Shown here piece after piece: positions 31,029 to 44,866 of a stretch of 64,000 bases of DNA. Every line of letters begins with the position of its first letter. The stretch's first letter is position 1. The notes under the pieces are model-generated. The model saw only the letters and a list, made by a program, of their open reading frames with translations, was not told the DNA's origin and made no database searches. The position numbers were made by a program, and so were the translations under genes. The stretch is from Pterobdella sp. o SKG-2022 (lineage: Eukaryota; Annelida; Clitellata; Hirudinida; Piscicolidae): positions 18,541,209-18,605,208 of the forward strand of contig OZ038321.1 of NCBI GenBank assembly GCA_964035795.1. The letters run 5' to 3'.

Positions 31029-34000
31029 GTGAGTTTTCTGTTTTCTTTTAAATGAGTTAACCAAAACTTTCAAAACAAAAAACAAAAAAACAAGTACAAA
31101 AAACTCAAACACATGCAATTTTTTTCTTGTTTTTTTTTAAATAGAAATCTGTTCAACATAAAAAATTGTTTCAATTGAGTTTTCAACAAACACCACAAAA
31201 TGATCTGAAAAGTCATGCCAAAACATGTTGATTGATGGAATTTTATAATTAATATCCATTAATCCAGTATGAGATAAGCTACTACATCTCAAAACTTCCA
31301 AACACTCGAATTTTCTGAAATTTCTTCTCCTGTATTCAACAAATTCAAAGCAAATTACTTTTTTAGAATTTTTTTCATTATGGGAAAATACCTTTTAAAG
31401 ATTTATACTTTTATACAATCTCATCATTTGAATTTACACGAAAGTTAACAATCTCATCAAACTCATTCATTTCATAGTGAACAAAAAAGTATTTTTCTTA
31501 TGAGAGAGCGAAGTTTTGAAAGAAAAAATTTCACTAAATAATTTTTTCAATAAACTGAGTTGAGTCGAAGCATTCAATTTGTAATTACAATTTTCAACAT
31601 AATTAGAATGTTAAAGATAATTATAAGTGGAATTTTTTCGTGTGATTATATATAAACTCAGGCTAAAAGATCAAGATGAACTTCCAAAGAAATTGATCAC
31701 TCTAGCGTATGCCTAAGCTCCCATTCATTAATTGCACTTTCTTTCCTGCTATTTTTTATAAAAATATAATTTACATTAAAAGTTATGATATTTTTCTCCT
31801 CTTATTTATTTCACTAATTACCATGTGGAATCTTTTAGTTATATTTTTTAAAATACGATCTTATGAAGCACGATACAAAATTTAGCTTTTTAATCACCCA
31901 AGTGCTTATTAGAATTATTTCGATTATGTGGAACTTTTTTTACAAGTCAGTTTGAGAAACCCATACAATTGAATTGAACTGTTAACGAAACTAGGCAAGA
32001 TTTTTGATTGGCCTTTTTTTGGTAAACCAGATGAAACAAGTTGTTTTTGTATTGAAGTTGAAAATTTTTACATAGACATATTTTAAGTTTTTTTCGATTT
32101 TTTAAAACATTTTACATAAATTCACAATAAAAATCAGATCGTATGAAAAATAATTTTGTAAAAGTAAATTCCATAAAATTCTAGACTTGAACTAAAATTT
32201 CTTGTCTAAAAATAGCAAATTTGTTTGAATATTCAAGGTTTATATCCATATACACCAAGCTATGAAAATTTTGAAAGTTAACTACATGAGTTGTGCACAG
32301 TCAGATTTAACAATGAAATGCACCTTCTAAAATCCAAAATAATTCACAAAAGGTGTTTTAAAATTTGCAAACAAACTAAATAAATAAACGTAATGAGGGA
32401 GTTATTTTCCATTATCTAAGTTCATGTGATCATTTGATGTGATCTAATTAGAAGTTCCATATAACTTTTGCTATGACGAATTTTCATTGAAGAAAGGAGA
32501 CGAGATGAACTTGGAAAGAAGATAATAAAATAACAAAATGGGTTCCATTAGTGAGGGTAGATGTGGATTAGTGAAACACTGCTAAAAATAAATGAATTCA
32601 ACGCGACACATTAATTACAAGCATTTCTTTATTAATACATATAATTATCATTGTTGATGCATTAATACCAGTAATTTTCATCTACCCTTTTTTACATCTG
32701 GAATTATTGCTATAATTAAATATATGATTACTACAGTGGATTTAATCACTTCAAATTATGAGAGCTAATGTTATTGGATACCCATTAAGGAATTTTAGAA
32801 GTAAACTTTTGTGGAAAAATAAAAATTGAAAAAATTTAACTATAATAAACATCCATTTTTGAAAAGTGAATACGAATAAAATTCAACAACTCAGATTTCA
32901 ACAATGAAACAAGTATTAAAAACCTCAAACCCTCTAGGTCTTCTCATCTTGTGACGAAAAAATTTAAAAAGCCGTTCAACCGCTTGTTCGAATTTCGAAT
33001 TCTTTGCTTTTTAGTAAATTTATTTACATAATTGCTAGTTAAAAATAAAATTTATGAGTAAGCTTTAGATAAAAACTAACGTCAATAATAAGAAATAGCT
33101 TACAACTTTTATTTAAATATAAATTTTTTAGAATTAATTTCATGATTCTAAGTATAGACAAAAAAATTGTTTCAAAATCCTTTCGTCATCCACGTTTTCC
33201 CCATACATTTTCTTGCGTATTTGTTCAAAACAACAAAAAACTCCTTCTCTCTTTTCTGTGTGTAGATTATTATAATTAAGTTGGACACAATTTTTACACT
33301 TACGCTTCAATTTTCACGACAAAAATTAAAATTTCAATTTACGAGATATCTTGTGGTTTTTATTTATTTATATACAAATCCACTTGAATATCTATGATGG
33401 GGAAGTGAGGATCTTGAAAGTTCAACCGATAATGCCAAATTAAATTTTTTAAAATTCATAAATACCCACATTTCGTGATACGCATTCAACTCAAGCGCTT
33501 TCAGCCTTGCACAATTTATTTAAATAAGGCATTTTATTGCAATAAAAAATAATTCTATCTTGAACTCAGTTAAGAAAATTGGGTTTTTTAAAAACATTTA
33601 TTTTCAATGGAAAATGAAAAAATAAAATAAATCAAATTCGAATTACACGTATCCTAGCTTCAAATATGCGTTGGAAGCAAGAAGCGGTGTCCCAAATGGA
33701 AGGAACAATGCTAAATCTCTGACATTTATTTTTATTATCGCTTTGCTTTTTTTTCAAAAGTTTCCCAAAGAAAACATTTGAAAATAATTTTTATTGTTTG
33801 AAATGTTTTTAGGTTAATGTTGTATGGAATAATTTGGTTTCTGTCTTGTGATGAGCATGTATAAGCAGAAATAATTATGGGTGCTAATGAAGATGTAAAA
33901 AAATAGACTAAGCAGAAACAATAAGGTTTGTTTCATGCAATTTGGCAGCGCAAGTGCCTTGAAACGTGAATAAACGATGAATATTTCGAACATTGATATT

Positions 34001-35639
34001 AAGTTTGTTTGCACGTCCAATTTTTGAAAATCAAGTTTTGTGAGATTCCAATAATTGTTCGACCACAGCCTTCAAACCAAAACCTATGCTGAAAAACAAA
34101 TAAATACAAACAAAATAATTATGAAATGAATATTAGAAATAAATGTAATAGTGGTAAAAGACAATTTGTTTAATAAAAATCAAATCTAGCTATTGAGAAC
34201 ACCCATATTAGTTTTCATTTTGTTACATGTTTGAACCTAACTACAAAAATGAAAAAAAATGTTAGAATTTATATTCACAATTTGAAAAATGATTGAAAAA
34301 TTTGTATACATTCAAAAAAGTTGTCATTTAATTAATTTTTATTGAAAAAGCTAGAAGCATCTATATTGAATGCATGGTTTTATGAAAGATATTACATTAT
34401 GATACATTTTATTATTCAAAAACAAGCCTCAGTCTAATCAATACACAGAAGCATAAAACACATTTAGTTCATCATATAAATAATATAAAAATAACAGAAT
34501 AACGCTTTATACAAGTTTATTGAATGTTTTAAATAACAATAAAAGTGATTTTCAAAATATGGCCAAAAACTGAATGTTTATGGAAAAAATGCATAGAAAT
34601 TATAATTGCAAGCTATCACTATTTAATTTAAAATTTAATTAGAAAAAAATTTGAAAAGATTGGTTCAAAAAATGTTAAATAAACATCATAGAAGTATTCT
34701 ATAAAATACCGTAGTATTGTTTGATATATTAAAATACCATCATGAATTCACACATTAATCACTTTCAATAAATAAACTTTTTAAAACCAAAATTTTTTGG
34801 AAGATTTCCTTAATGATCCGTCAAATCTTTGAAAAAATGATTCAAAACTTCTTCTCAACTCACTTGAAAAAACTTTAATTATTTGTTGCAAAATACAAAA
34901 ACACTGTTCATATATTTACGGATGGATTTGATTGTTTATTTAGGCATGTATGTATTGATTTAATAGACATCAATAGAAGCATATGAAATGAGGATCCTAG
35001 ACAAAAAATAACGCTAGATTTTTTTGTATATATTTTTCACATATATACTCTCAAATGCTATGGAAATTATTTTCTCAAAGTTTCTCAAAGTTTTTCAGTA
35101 AACTGAGCTCATAAATCAAAGTATATTTGGATTTCTTTGGGAATGTTTCGGTGTAGTTATGGGATGAGCATAGTATTTAAGAAAAAATTGATTTCGAAGT
35201 TTAAAGTGAAAGCTCCTAACACTTAAATTTTAAAAACTATTTTTTCATTATGATATGAAAAAAAAACGTGTAGCTTTAATAAAATTCTACATCAAAATAT
35301 TCGTTGCGATTTTTATAAGAAGCATGAAATAGTATAGGAGCGCATTTGAGTGAATAAAACAATGTTTTTGAATATAAATTTTCAAAAAATTTGAATTCAG
35401 TTGATGGAAAATTATACACATTTTTATAACTTTATTTGAAAGGCTTTAAAAAGGTTCACTCAAATGAATAAATTCTAAACAATATTTTGAGTGATTAAAA
35501 ACATGAGTTTTTCACAAATACTGTTTTAATATGCATGAATTTTTTCGACAAAGACACATAAATATAAGCAGTGAAAAATTTTGGAATGAACTTTTCAATA
35601 TGCGCATAAAAAGCAAAAAATTAAATAAACTCATGATTA

Positions 35640-36230
35640 TACAGCTCTAAAAGCTTCAGCTCTCCATACGCTATTGAGATTCGATCAAGTTCAAAAGCAT
35701 CCATTCATGTTAGCAAAGGAACTTGCAACTTTTCCATGCACTATGTCTCCTTGAATCAATATGATCGAGCAAATTGTTGTTAACTTGAACATTTTTCCAC
35801 TTCTTGTAAGAAACAGTTTTTTGAATAACTGTCAAAGGTTTCTGTGTCAACTTTGTTATGTTGTCAGCTTCTTTTTCTATTTTTTTTTACTTTAGACTGT
35901 ACGTTTTTATCAAGCCGTTGAATCGTGTGACATGATCGTAACACACTCTATTTTCGCTTTAAGTCATGTCTCTATTAAAAGTTCTGTGTTGCGGACGTCT
36001 TTTAAGAAAATAGCATCGTGTTTTGCAAACAACTGACACGAACCAACATCAGGTGTTTTGCAAAAGATTTTTTTTTGATGTGAATGTAACTGTCACAGAG
36101 ACTATTAGTTTGATTTTTTAAAAGTTCGAAACATTTTTTTCTAAAGTTCTCCCACAAAGTAGGAGATATTGAAGACTGTTCAGTCGATGGAAGGAGTTAT
36201 AAGCCATCTACTCTCAGAACCTCTTACCAA
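35640..36230 (-). pseudogene. Degraded minus-strand coding relic
   Basis: The reverse strand is GC-richer than its surroundings and reads as interrupted protein-like pieces, e.g. NITKLTQKPLTVIQKTVSYK and VNNNLLDHIDSRRHSAWKSC, broken by several stops. It is probably an old transposon or gene fragment. The family cannot be named by eye. Confidence 0.3.
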
Positions 36231-39200
36231 TTCGATAGACTTTTTGAGTAGTGCTGGGATTTTAGTGGAAACAACAATTTCATGGAAAAACGATTAAAAT
36301 TTTTATATTCAAAACTCGCTCGAAAGATTTTTTTCATAAGAAAGCTGATACGTGATATGAATGCGAGTCTTCTAACAGAAACGTCACAAGCTCACAATAA
36401 ATCTTTGCTGAGTTGAAGTTGCCAATGATTTTATACAACTTTCAACATATTTGTTATATGTTATTTGTTAGAGTTATAGTTTTTACATGTTTTCAAATTG
36501 GAATCAATACTTAAAAAACCGTAATGATGAAAATTTAAAATATGTTTGTATAAGGCAAAATCTTTATTTTCAAGTGCTAAAAAAAAAGAAGTCTAAATAG
36601 CTAAAATTAATTAATTATTCCAAAAACCATTTGAAGCTCAAAGTTGCTTTCTTGAAATGATTCGACTTATAAATTTTCAATTTACATTAATAACATCTGA
36701 AATCAATCTTTCTAGACTTTGAGTTTAATATTTTTTTCAGCTTGATTTATGAAAAACAATTTCATTTTACATCTGATTATCACTTGAAAGGAATAATAAA
36801 TTGGAATGACTACACAAGTTATTTGAAACTGCTTGCTTTTTCAATTAAACGAAAACTTTAATTCCTTTGTTGCTTAAAAATTAAAAACGTTAAAAATATT
36901 TGAAAAAATGTGTCAATAAAAAAGTAATATTGAATCATCTGAGTGAACTAGTCTCTTCCGAAAGCATTTAAAAAGGCAAGCGGCGGGGACAATAAGAAGT
37001 CAAGTTTAATTGATCATGCTAGTTTTTATAGAAAATATTTTTAAAATATTAGAAAAAAAGATGAACTCATAAAAAGTTTTTTGATTTTTATATAATGCAT
37101 CGCTTGCATTCTCTTTTACTCCAATATAATTTATCATATAATGATTTTTTCATCTTTCAACTTTTTATATTATATATTCATCTTTTTATATAATTTGTCA
37201 TTCAACCCTGAAGAATTTCATTTTTTGTGTATTTATCACTTTTTTTGTATTATGGTTGTAATTTTTCATATTCACTGATAATAAGTTTTTTTTAAACATT
37301 TAAACTTCAAATTTAAAAAAATGTTTTAGCGTTGTTTTTTAAATGATTAAAAAAAAATTCACAAACTTTAAACTTTTGAATTAACTTTCAATAGATTAAT
37401 TCAAAATATAATTCGAAAAACTCAAATCTATTAAACACATCTTGTGCTTATTTACCTTAAGTATGTCTTATTTTGACAAACTATAACACGCCTCAAAGCA
37501 AGCGGGACGTGATGGCTGCAGTAATAAGAAGCACATTCTTCATTATTCTTCGCAGCATCACACATCCCATCAACCCCTAGCCATCTATCTTTGAATGCCT
37601 TTATGTTGTATCAAAACTCAATTATATTTTACATTTCTTAGTTTTTTTCTTTCATAGAAAATATTTTTGCGTATAGGTGTTTTTTATCTATTTCTTTTAA
37701 ATTAATTATGATTTTCACAAAATTAAAAATTTAAAATGTTATAAAACAGCAAAAATTTTTCTAATATCGTTCAAACCAGTCCAATACTTGCATCATTTAG
37801 CTTCATATACTCAAAAAAAAAATTTCAAGTTTTTTTCTATTCAATGAAAACTTTGAAAAATATTTTTTCAATTGAGATTAAAAAAGCTTTTATTAAATTG
37901 TATGAAATTATTCATGATTTTTAAATATAGTAATTCAAAATAAATCTATATTTCATGAGCACTTTTAAAAACTATACTATTTCAATATGCAAGTGAATTT
38001 ACTCTCGAAAGATTTTAACAAATGGAAATTTTCAAAAGATTCTGAAGTGCTTTTTGTTAAAATTTTTTAAAATAAGTCTATAATTTTAAAAATTAATTTT
38101 TATACACTAAAATCGAATAATTGAAATTTTTTTTACAACTCTATATGTTCTCAAATTCATCAAAAACCATGGATTGAAAATTTATAAATTATTCAAATAA
38201 CAATAGCAAAACGATGAAATAACTAAGAGTAGGTTAAACTATTAAAATAAATAAACATTTTTTAAAAAAAAAATGATTTTATTGCTTATTTTGAAAAACT
38301 AGTTACATGGAAAAATTATTTCAAAAATTACGTAAAATCTAACTTCTCTTATCGCCCCATATTTTTATTAACGAGAGTTCGAATCATTTATTCTGGATTA
38401 TCTTCTTTTTATTGTGAGATTGATGAAAACCAGAATGATGCGTCGAAAACTACAAGTGCTTGAGAAAGTACTGCTTGCTACATAAAAATTGATACCACTA
38501 TAAGGTACTTGATAAAAATTATTGTTTAAACGAAAATTTGCGTTTTTGAAAAATATATTTGGTAGAATAAAAATTATTTATTCAGAAAGTGGCCCATTAT
38601 ATTTTTCCATACTTCTACATGAGACAATCGTTTGGCTAACAAAGCACAGCTTTTAAGAGCTAATATGATTAAAACTTGTATTTTATAGTTTAATCAATAG
38701 AAAGAATTGTATACTCAAACTTAACAGTAGATATAAAATGTTAAGAAATCGTTAATAAGTTTTTTCACCCTCATTACTAATTTGAAATTAAACTACTGCT
38801 TTTACTCTCTATATTTTCATTTAAACCAGTGATGATCTTGAATGAATATTTTACAATTTTTTGAGATTTATTTATGTCTTATAACATTACATTTAGGAAA
38901 TTCAATTAGATGTTTAGAAAGTAAAAAAAACTATTTACATAATTAACAAATTAAATTGTTTGAGTGCAGATTGAGAAACCTCATCGAATGATTTTGAACA
39001 TTTAGAGAGATTTATTTCTTAAAAAATTTGAAACAATTTAGTAAGTTTGTTGAAAAATGAATAACTGAAAATACTTACATTTTTTGTATGATAAAACTTT
39101 TTTTTATAAATTGAATTACTCACAGAGCATGCAAAACGTTAAGGGAAACTTTTTGGAAGAAGTCGAGGTTGCTAAAGATCCCAATTTTGCACGCTTACTA

Positions 39201-42200
39201 TTGCTCTCTCTTGAAATAAAGTTAAACTCCCTTATTTGGCAAATAACCTTCTATTTAATAAATAATGCTTTAAATTCTAATTCTATTTTTAACTTGGTAT
39301 TCTAGCTACAAAAATAATGTTGGAATATTTTTGTGCGAACAATCTGAATGGCATAAAAACTTTTCAAACAGAAAATACTTTTTAAAAGTTTTTGAAATAT
39401 TTCAATAAAAGTTGTTTGAAGTAGCTTCGAATAAAACAAAGGCTCGGGATTAATGCGCATGTAGAATAAAGATAAATGAGTATCGGACAAAATTAAGATT
39501 CAAAAAAGTTTTATAATTTTTTTTGAAAATTTCAAACATAACTTTAATCGAAAAAAATTAGTTAATAACAAAAATGAAATTATTTTTTTAATGAATTTAA
39601 TGATTTTTGAATTCATTCTTACGGTTTCTTGATTAATTTTTTTCCTTCTTTGTGTTTTATCAGCCAACAAATTAAAATCCTTTTGTTTGAATGAAACTAT
39701 TTTGCATTACTTATGCAACTTTGAAGTGAAATTTTAGAAATTCCCATTTTTGGCTCATTAAAATCAGTTGAATAAGAACATGAATTCAAAATTTTCTATC
39801 ACAAAAAATCAAATTTTGAAAAAGTTTATGTAGTTCAGTATAAAAAAACTTCAGCCATTTTTCAAATTAAAAATCTTAATAACTCAAAAACCCATTTAAG
39901 TATAAAGAAGATAAGCTTTTTGAAGCTTTATTTCAAATTTTGCTTTTAATGTTTAGTTTTCTCGTTTTTTTATATTCAAAATAGTCGAAATTTTGAAGAT
40001 TTTTAACTAAATTTTTTTATTATTAGAAGAGAACCATCAAATTTTTTTCACAGTTTTCTTCAAAAAATATCTTTAGAAGATGCTTCAAAAGTTAAATTAA
40101 AAACTGTTTTTATAATATGTTTTGTTAATTATCATTTATTTAAATAATTCATTTGTATTAATTTGTTTTTTTATTCGGCAATTATTTTTATTAAGAATAC
40201 ACTTAATAAACGTTTTGAAAGTGATTCAGTTCAAGACATTCCTAGTTTTATTATTAAAACTATTTATTATTTGAAAATTGGAATAACTTCAAAGTGACCA
40301 CATTTGCAATTGAGAAAGTGTCTGATAAAAAAAAAAGAAAACTTTTATTTAAATTTTAAACATTCTCTCAAATACTAAAAGCTTTTCTGAATATATGTTT
40401 CTATTTCCAAATTTACACACTACTTTTTTTTGTATAAATAATTGCTCTAAGGTACATTCTAATGAGTATTTTCTAAAAATTATAATTTTCAAAAGATCAA
40501 ACTTTATAATGAAAACAATTTTGTTTTTTCATGTAAAATAAAAAAAATACAAGCATTCTTTGAACAAAAAAATCAACTGATCTGTAAAAAATTTGAAGAC
40601 ATTTCAAAATATTTAGTTGTGAATTTATAGAAAAAAACACTTCGAAATTTTAAACTATTTAATTAAAAAACGAAAGTTTGAATGTCAAAAACCTTCACAC
40701 GTCTGGATGTGGAGTTGTTTCTTGAATTTTTGAGAAGCCAAGAAATTGAAAGTTTGAGTAAAAATATTTGGTAAAAATTTTTGTGAATAGATTAATACTC
40801 GAAAAACAAGTTTTTTCTTTTTAACTTAACACAAAATGATCGAGGCATTTTGCCTTAAGTTTGAATTATTCAAACTGAGATTCATCAAAAACTTGCCTCA
40901 AAAATGTTTTCAATTTCAAATTTCAACGTCAGAAACTTGCGTAAAAAACTTTTTAAACTTGGAAAACAATTTTACTGTCTCTTTTTAATGCGCATTTTGG
41001 TATCTTTCACAGACGTTTCGGCTGAAGCTATTTCACTATATCTACTTTCTTTGCAGTTGATAAAACGTATTTTCGTGAAATATTTTTCTTCATTTTTTTG
41101 AACCTCTAATTAAACTCAAAAAATCATTAAAACTTTTATGAAATTTTTTTTTGAATAATAATACGATCATTTTATTCTATATTTCTTTCTGATTTGTGAT
41201 TTTTATCATTTTTGTTAACCTGATGAATGAAATAAATTCTATAAAAAACATTTAAGTGTGACCTCAAACAAATGTCTGCTCAGTAACATTTGAACAGAGA
41301 TTTTCGTTGACATGATTAAACAGGCTTTCCACTTCTGTGACATCCAAGTGACATTTTCTTTAAACATTTTTTGGCGTGCAATTACCACTACACTTTTTTT
41401 TCACTTTTTTTTCTTCTGTTTCTAAAACGATCTCTGTTCCATAAAACATCCAAAACTTTGTATCTAATTAAAAATCTTCGTTCTTGAAATAAAATATACC
41501 GGAATATTTTTCAAACTATATTTAAAAAAATTTTTTAAAAGGTTCATGAGAGGTCTCTTAAAAATATAACGGAACCTTTTTCATTTTGTCAGCTATGAGA
41601 AAACTCTTTCGCATCGTAACCCATAATTTTTACATTTTTGTGCATTACATCTTAATTTATTAATTACTATGAAAATAAAAAAAATTGTATGATTTTAAGT
41701 CTTCAAGATCGTTTGAAAAATTTTTTATTCAACTCAATCGGAGGAGCAATAGTTTGTTTTTAGTATTTTGAAATAGAAAATTTTCAAAATAACCCAGAAA
41801 ATCAATAAAATTTTGTTCGGATTGTTGAAGAATTCCATTTTATCCAGATTTTTGAAAAACTTTTGAATAATAATTCAAAACTTAGATATAAAAAACTAAA
41901 TCTTCATTAGATCTTCAGCATTTAGTTGAAAATGAAATTTCAATGGTTTAAATAACGTGAAACAATTGATATGGTTAAATAATATAAAGTCGAAGATTTT
42001 CTAAAACGACAAGTAGGTCTAGATAAATCATTGTAGTGTGGGACTTGAGTGAGTAAGTAATATAAATTTAAAAACTTATAATATTTGTATAAAACAAAGT
42101 GAAAAAAGGCTTGTGCGATGTGAGAATTCAATCTGTATTAGATCATTAATGCAAGCTTCGATAGCAAAACAAAATGAAAAAAAATAGGACGTTTTTTTTA

Positions 42201-42756
42201 AAGTAAACTAGTATATTCATGTGAAAAAAATAACATAAAAATTTGAATATTGCTTTTTTCAAATTAACTCATGACTTTATCTACGAAAATGCGCTGTCTC
42301 CCAATAACGACAAAACGTAGTGCGGGGTTGATGGCTGTTATACATTAAATAGCCTGATTAATTTACTTTTGAACATTTTTTCAGTTTTTTAATCAATTAC
42401 AATTGTTAATGAACAGGTTTAGAGTTATATACAACACTTACAGCTGGAACCATAACAATAATGTACAAAACATAAACAGTGTTTTCAAGGTAGAGAAACC
42501 TTCAGTGAAACAAGATTAATATATTAAAACCATTCTCAATTTATTTTCGTATTGATAAAAAATTTTTGTGAAATATACTGAGGGTATTGTTCGATAATCC
42601 AGAAAACAAAAAGTTTGAGGAGTAGCTAGAAATTTAGACATACAACTACAAGTTCTTGAAATGACTTGAAACTTATAAGTCTTCAAAACTTGCTCGAAGA
42701 ATTACATAAGTGAGTTTTTTGAAATATCCAAAACGAAAACACTTCTCAAAATTTAT

Positions 42757-42830
42757 TTAAGTTCACGAAGCTTTTTGTAAATTGAGCTCTCATTATCAAA
42801 TGAAGATACAAGTATAGGCTATTTTAAAAC
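42757..42830 (-). repeat. Fragment of the foldback repeat family
   Basis: Reverse complement reads tttgataatgagagctcaat, then ttacaaaaagcttcgtgaac, matching the cores at 13.14 kb and 47.1 kb. A weaker copy may lie at 35088-35125 (reverse complement ctttgatttatgagctcagt). Confidence 0.5.
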
Positions 42831-44175
42831 TTCTACTCAGAGCAATAATATTTCCTCGTCTACATGAACACTTTTTGCTCTAACTTTAACATTTAAAAAA
42901 TTTTTTTTTTCACACAAAAAAATCTCAACTAATTCTTTACATTTTCATTTGCATTTCTCTCATGAGCACAGAATACCTTCTGAGTCTTTTTGTAAAAATA
43001 ATTTTAACTGCATTTTAAAAAATGCGAGTTTGAGCACTTTAAAGTTATGAAAGCAAGATAATTTTGGGAAAAGTTTCAATAATTTGTACTTTTTTCAACA
43101 ACCAAAAGAATTTTCATTGTTGTTTTTGAACTTACCACTGTTCTCATACATATAGGACACAAACTGAGTGAATTTAAAGTTATAACAAGTTTTTGTGCTC
43201 CGGAAAGTATCGTTTTTTTAGTCGACTTACGTATAAGCAGTTACTTTTTTAATATGCTCTAAAAATATTTTTTGAGTTTATTTAGAGAGTGATATCTGTA
43301 CACGTGAGAAACTTTTCAACTTAAAAATTTGCACTAATGTGAAAATCTACATAGTTTCCATCTCGGAGACTCAATTCTTCTTGTTTTAAAGACTTGTGAA
43401 ATATCTGTCTTTCTTGTTGGATTGAAAATTATTTTCGAGAAAATTTTGGTTATTTCATTGTATTTTTTTTTTCAATTTTATCTCGATTCAATTTATTTTT
43501 GTTGTTGAAAGTTTTGCCAATTCAAGTTTTTCTATTTAAATTTTTGAAAATAGTTATTCAATATATTCATATAAGCATCATTTAATTAAATAAATGCATA
43601 TTTCATACCAAAACTGCTCTAGTCTTTCATTACATCAATTGTTTTTCAAAAGCTTGTCTAAAGTTTCCTAATCAATATTTAATTTACTCACTCCCTAATT
43701 GAACGTGATCGTCTTAGCTGACTTCATTGAGATATTTGTCAATTTTATATAAACATGTGAACTTTCATTTAAAAAATCAGAAGTTTTTTTTTTCAGAAAA
43801 TTAACTTTAGTACAGTTGGTTTTCAGAAATCCAGATTTTTTGAGGTTTAAAGTAATCAAGATTTTTAACTAAACTGAAAAAAATGAAGGTTTATCCAAAC
43901 AAACAGACATGTTTTAAAGAGCTATTCATAGTTCTTCATATTTTTGTGAAGAAAAATTAACACATGCAAATAGAAAAATTTCTTCATTTTTTATGACCAA
44001 TGAATACCTTTTTGATTTCAATTTTAAATGTTTTTATTTACTTTTTCACCTAGAATTTGAAGCAAATATTTATTTTGTTTTAAATTAAACTCTAATTTCA
44101 ATTTGTATTTTCAAAAATTTTAATTTAATTTTCGCCACTGAAATGCCATTAAAATACACAATACATTATCTGCAG

Positions 44176-44866
44176 CGTCCCGTCAGGTCATTCAAAGGCA
44201 TAATTATGCTCTTGATGATAAACTTGAAAGTCAACACGCCACATCATCATCATTATCTCTCCCTTCTTTTCTCCCTTTTCCATATAATTTATCTTCTTTC
44301 TATCCATCCTTGTTTTTCCTTGTTTTTTCATCATCATCTTCATCAAACCATGCTGCATCTTATTCAACTTTCTTGCATTCCTTGAAAACTTCATTCAATG
44401 ATAAACTTTTCTCCATTGGAGCTCACATTAATAAAAAACCAGTTAATATGTTTAATAAAAAAAAACGAAATATGAAAAGAAAAGTTGATATTGCAACGAA
44501 CAAAAAATTTGAACTGCTTAAACTTTTTGAAAACGTCACTACAGAAGAAGAGATAAGCACCCAAGTACACGACAACCTAGTTAAATTAAAAGCTTCAGTT
44601 GTAATTGTAAGTGCGGGAAAAAACGCCATTTTAAATTGTTTCGATAATGTAGAATTTGAGAATAACACTCGAATAAATAAAAAAAACCTACCAAAAGGCA
44701 AAATTCAAAGAATGAATAAAAGTAATGTAGAAAATGAAATGGTTTTTGTCTGGAAGAAGGAAGAGGAAGAGGCTCCATTGGTGACTGTCTTAGCAGGTTT
44801 GTATCCGCCAAGAATCGACCAAGCCTACACCGATCGAATCACCGTTGATGACAAAGGAACTCTCAG
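44176..44866 (+). CDS. Ig-domain exon 1 of the secreted Ig gene
   Basis: Open from the acceptor tatctgcag (44175) in phase 1 to the donor ctcag|gtgaac in phase 2. A second acceptor in the same phase (cattggag, exon start 44422) would skip a Ser/Phe-rich low-complexity stretch encoded by a pyrimidine-rich tract. After a basic region (FNKKKRNMKRKVD) and a helix-like stretch comes an Ig fold: VIVSAGKNAILNCF (B-strand Cys), MVFVWKKEEE (core Trp), then YTDRITVDDKGTLR, where the exon stops in the E strand. The next exon at 52039 restores the codon (AG|G, Arg) and continues the strand. Extracellular by signal peptide inference. No transmembrane segment is seen. Confidence 0.75.

Larger units (their letters stand above)
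31029..44175. other. Putative first intron of the Ig gene (13.1 kb)
   Basis: AT-rich, with no further exon that I could support. It holds degraded members of the foldback repeat family (35088-35125, 42757-42830) and a minus-strand coding-like relic at 35640-36230. ORFs in it (33814-34020, 39084-39305, 39302-39490, 40904-41101, 41940-42131) have AT-driven composition and no domain features. Confidence 0.4.
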
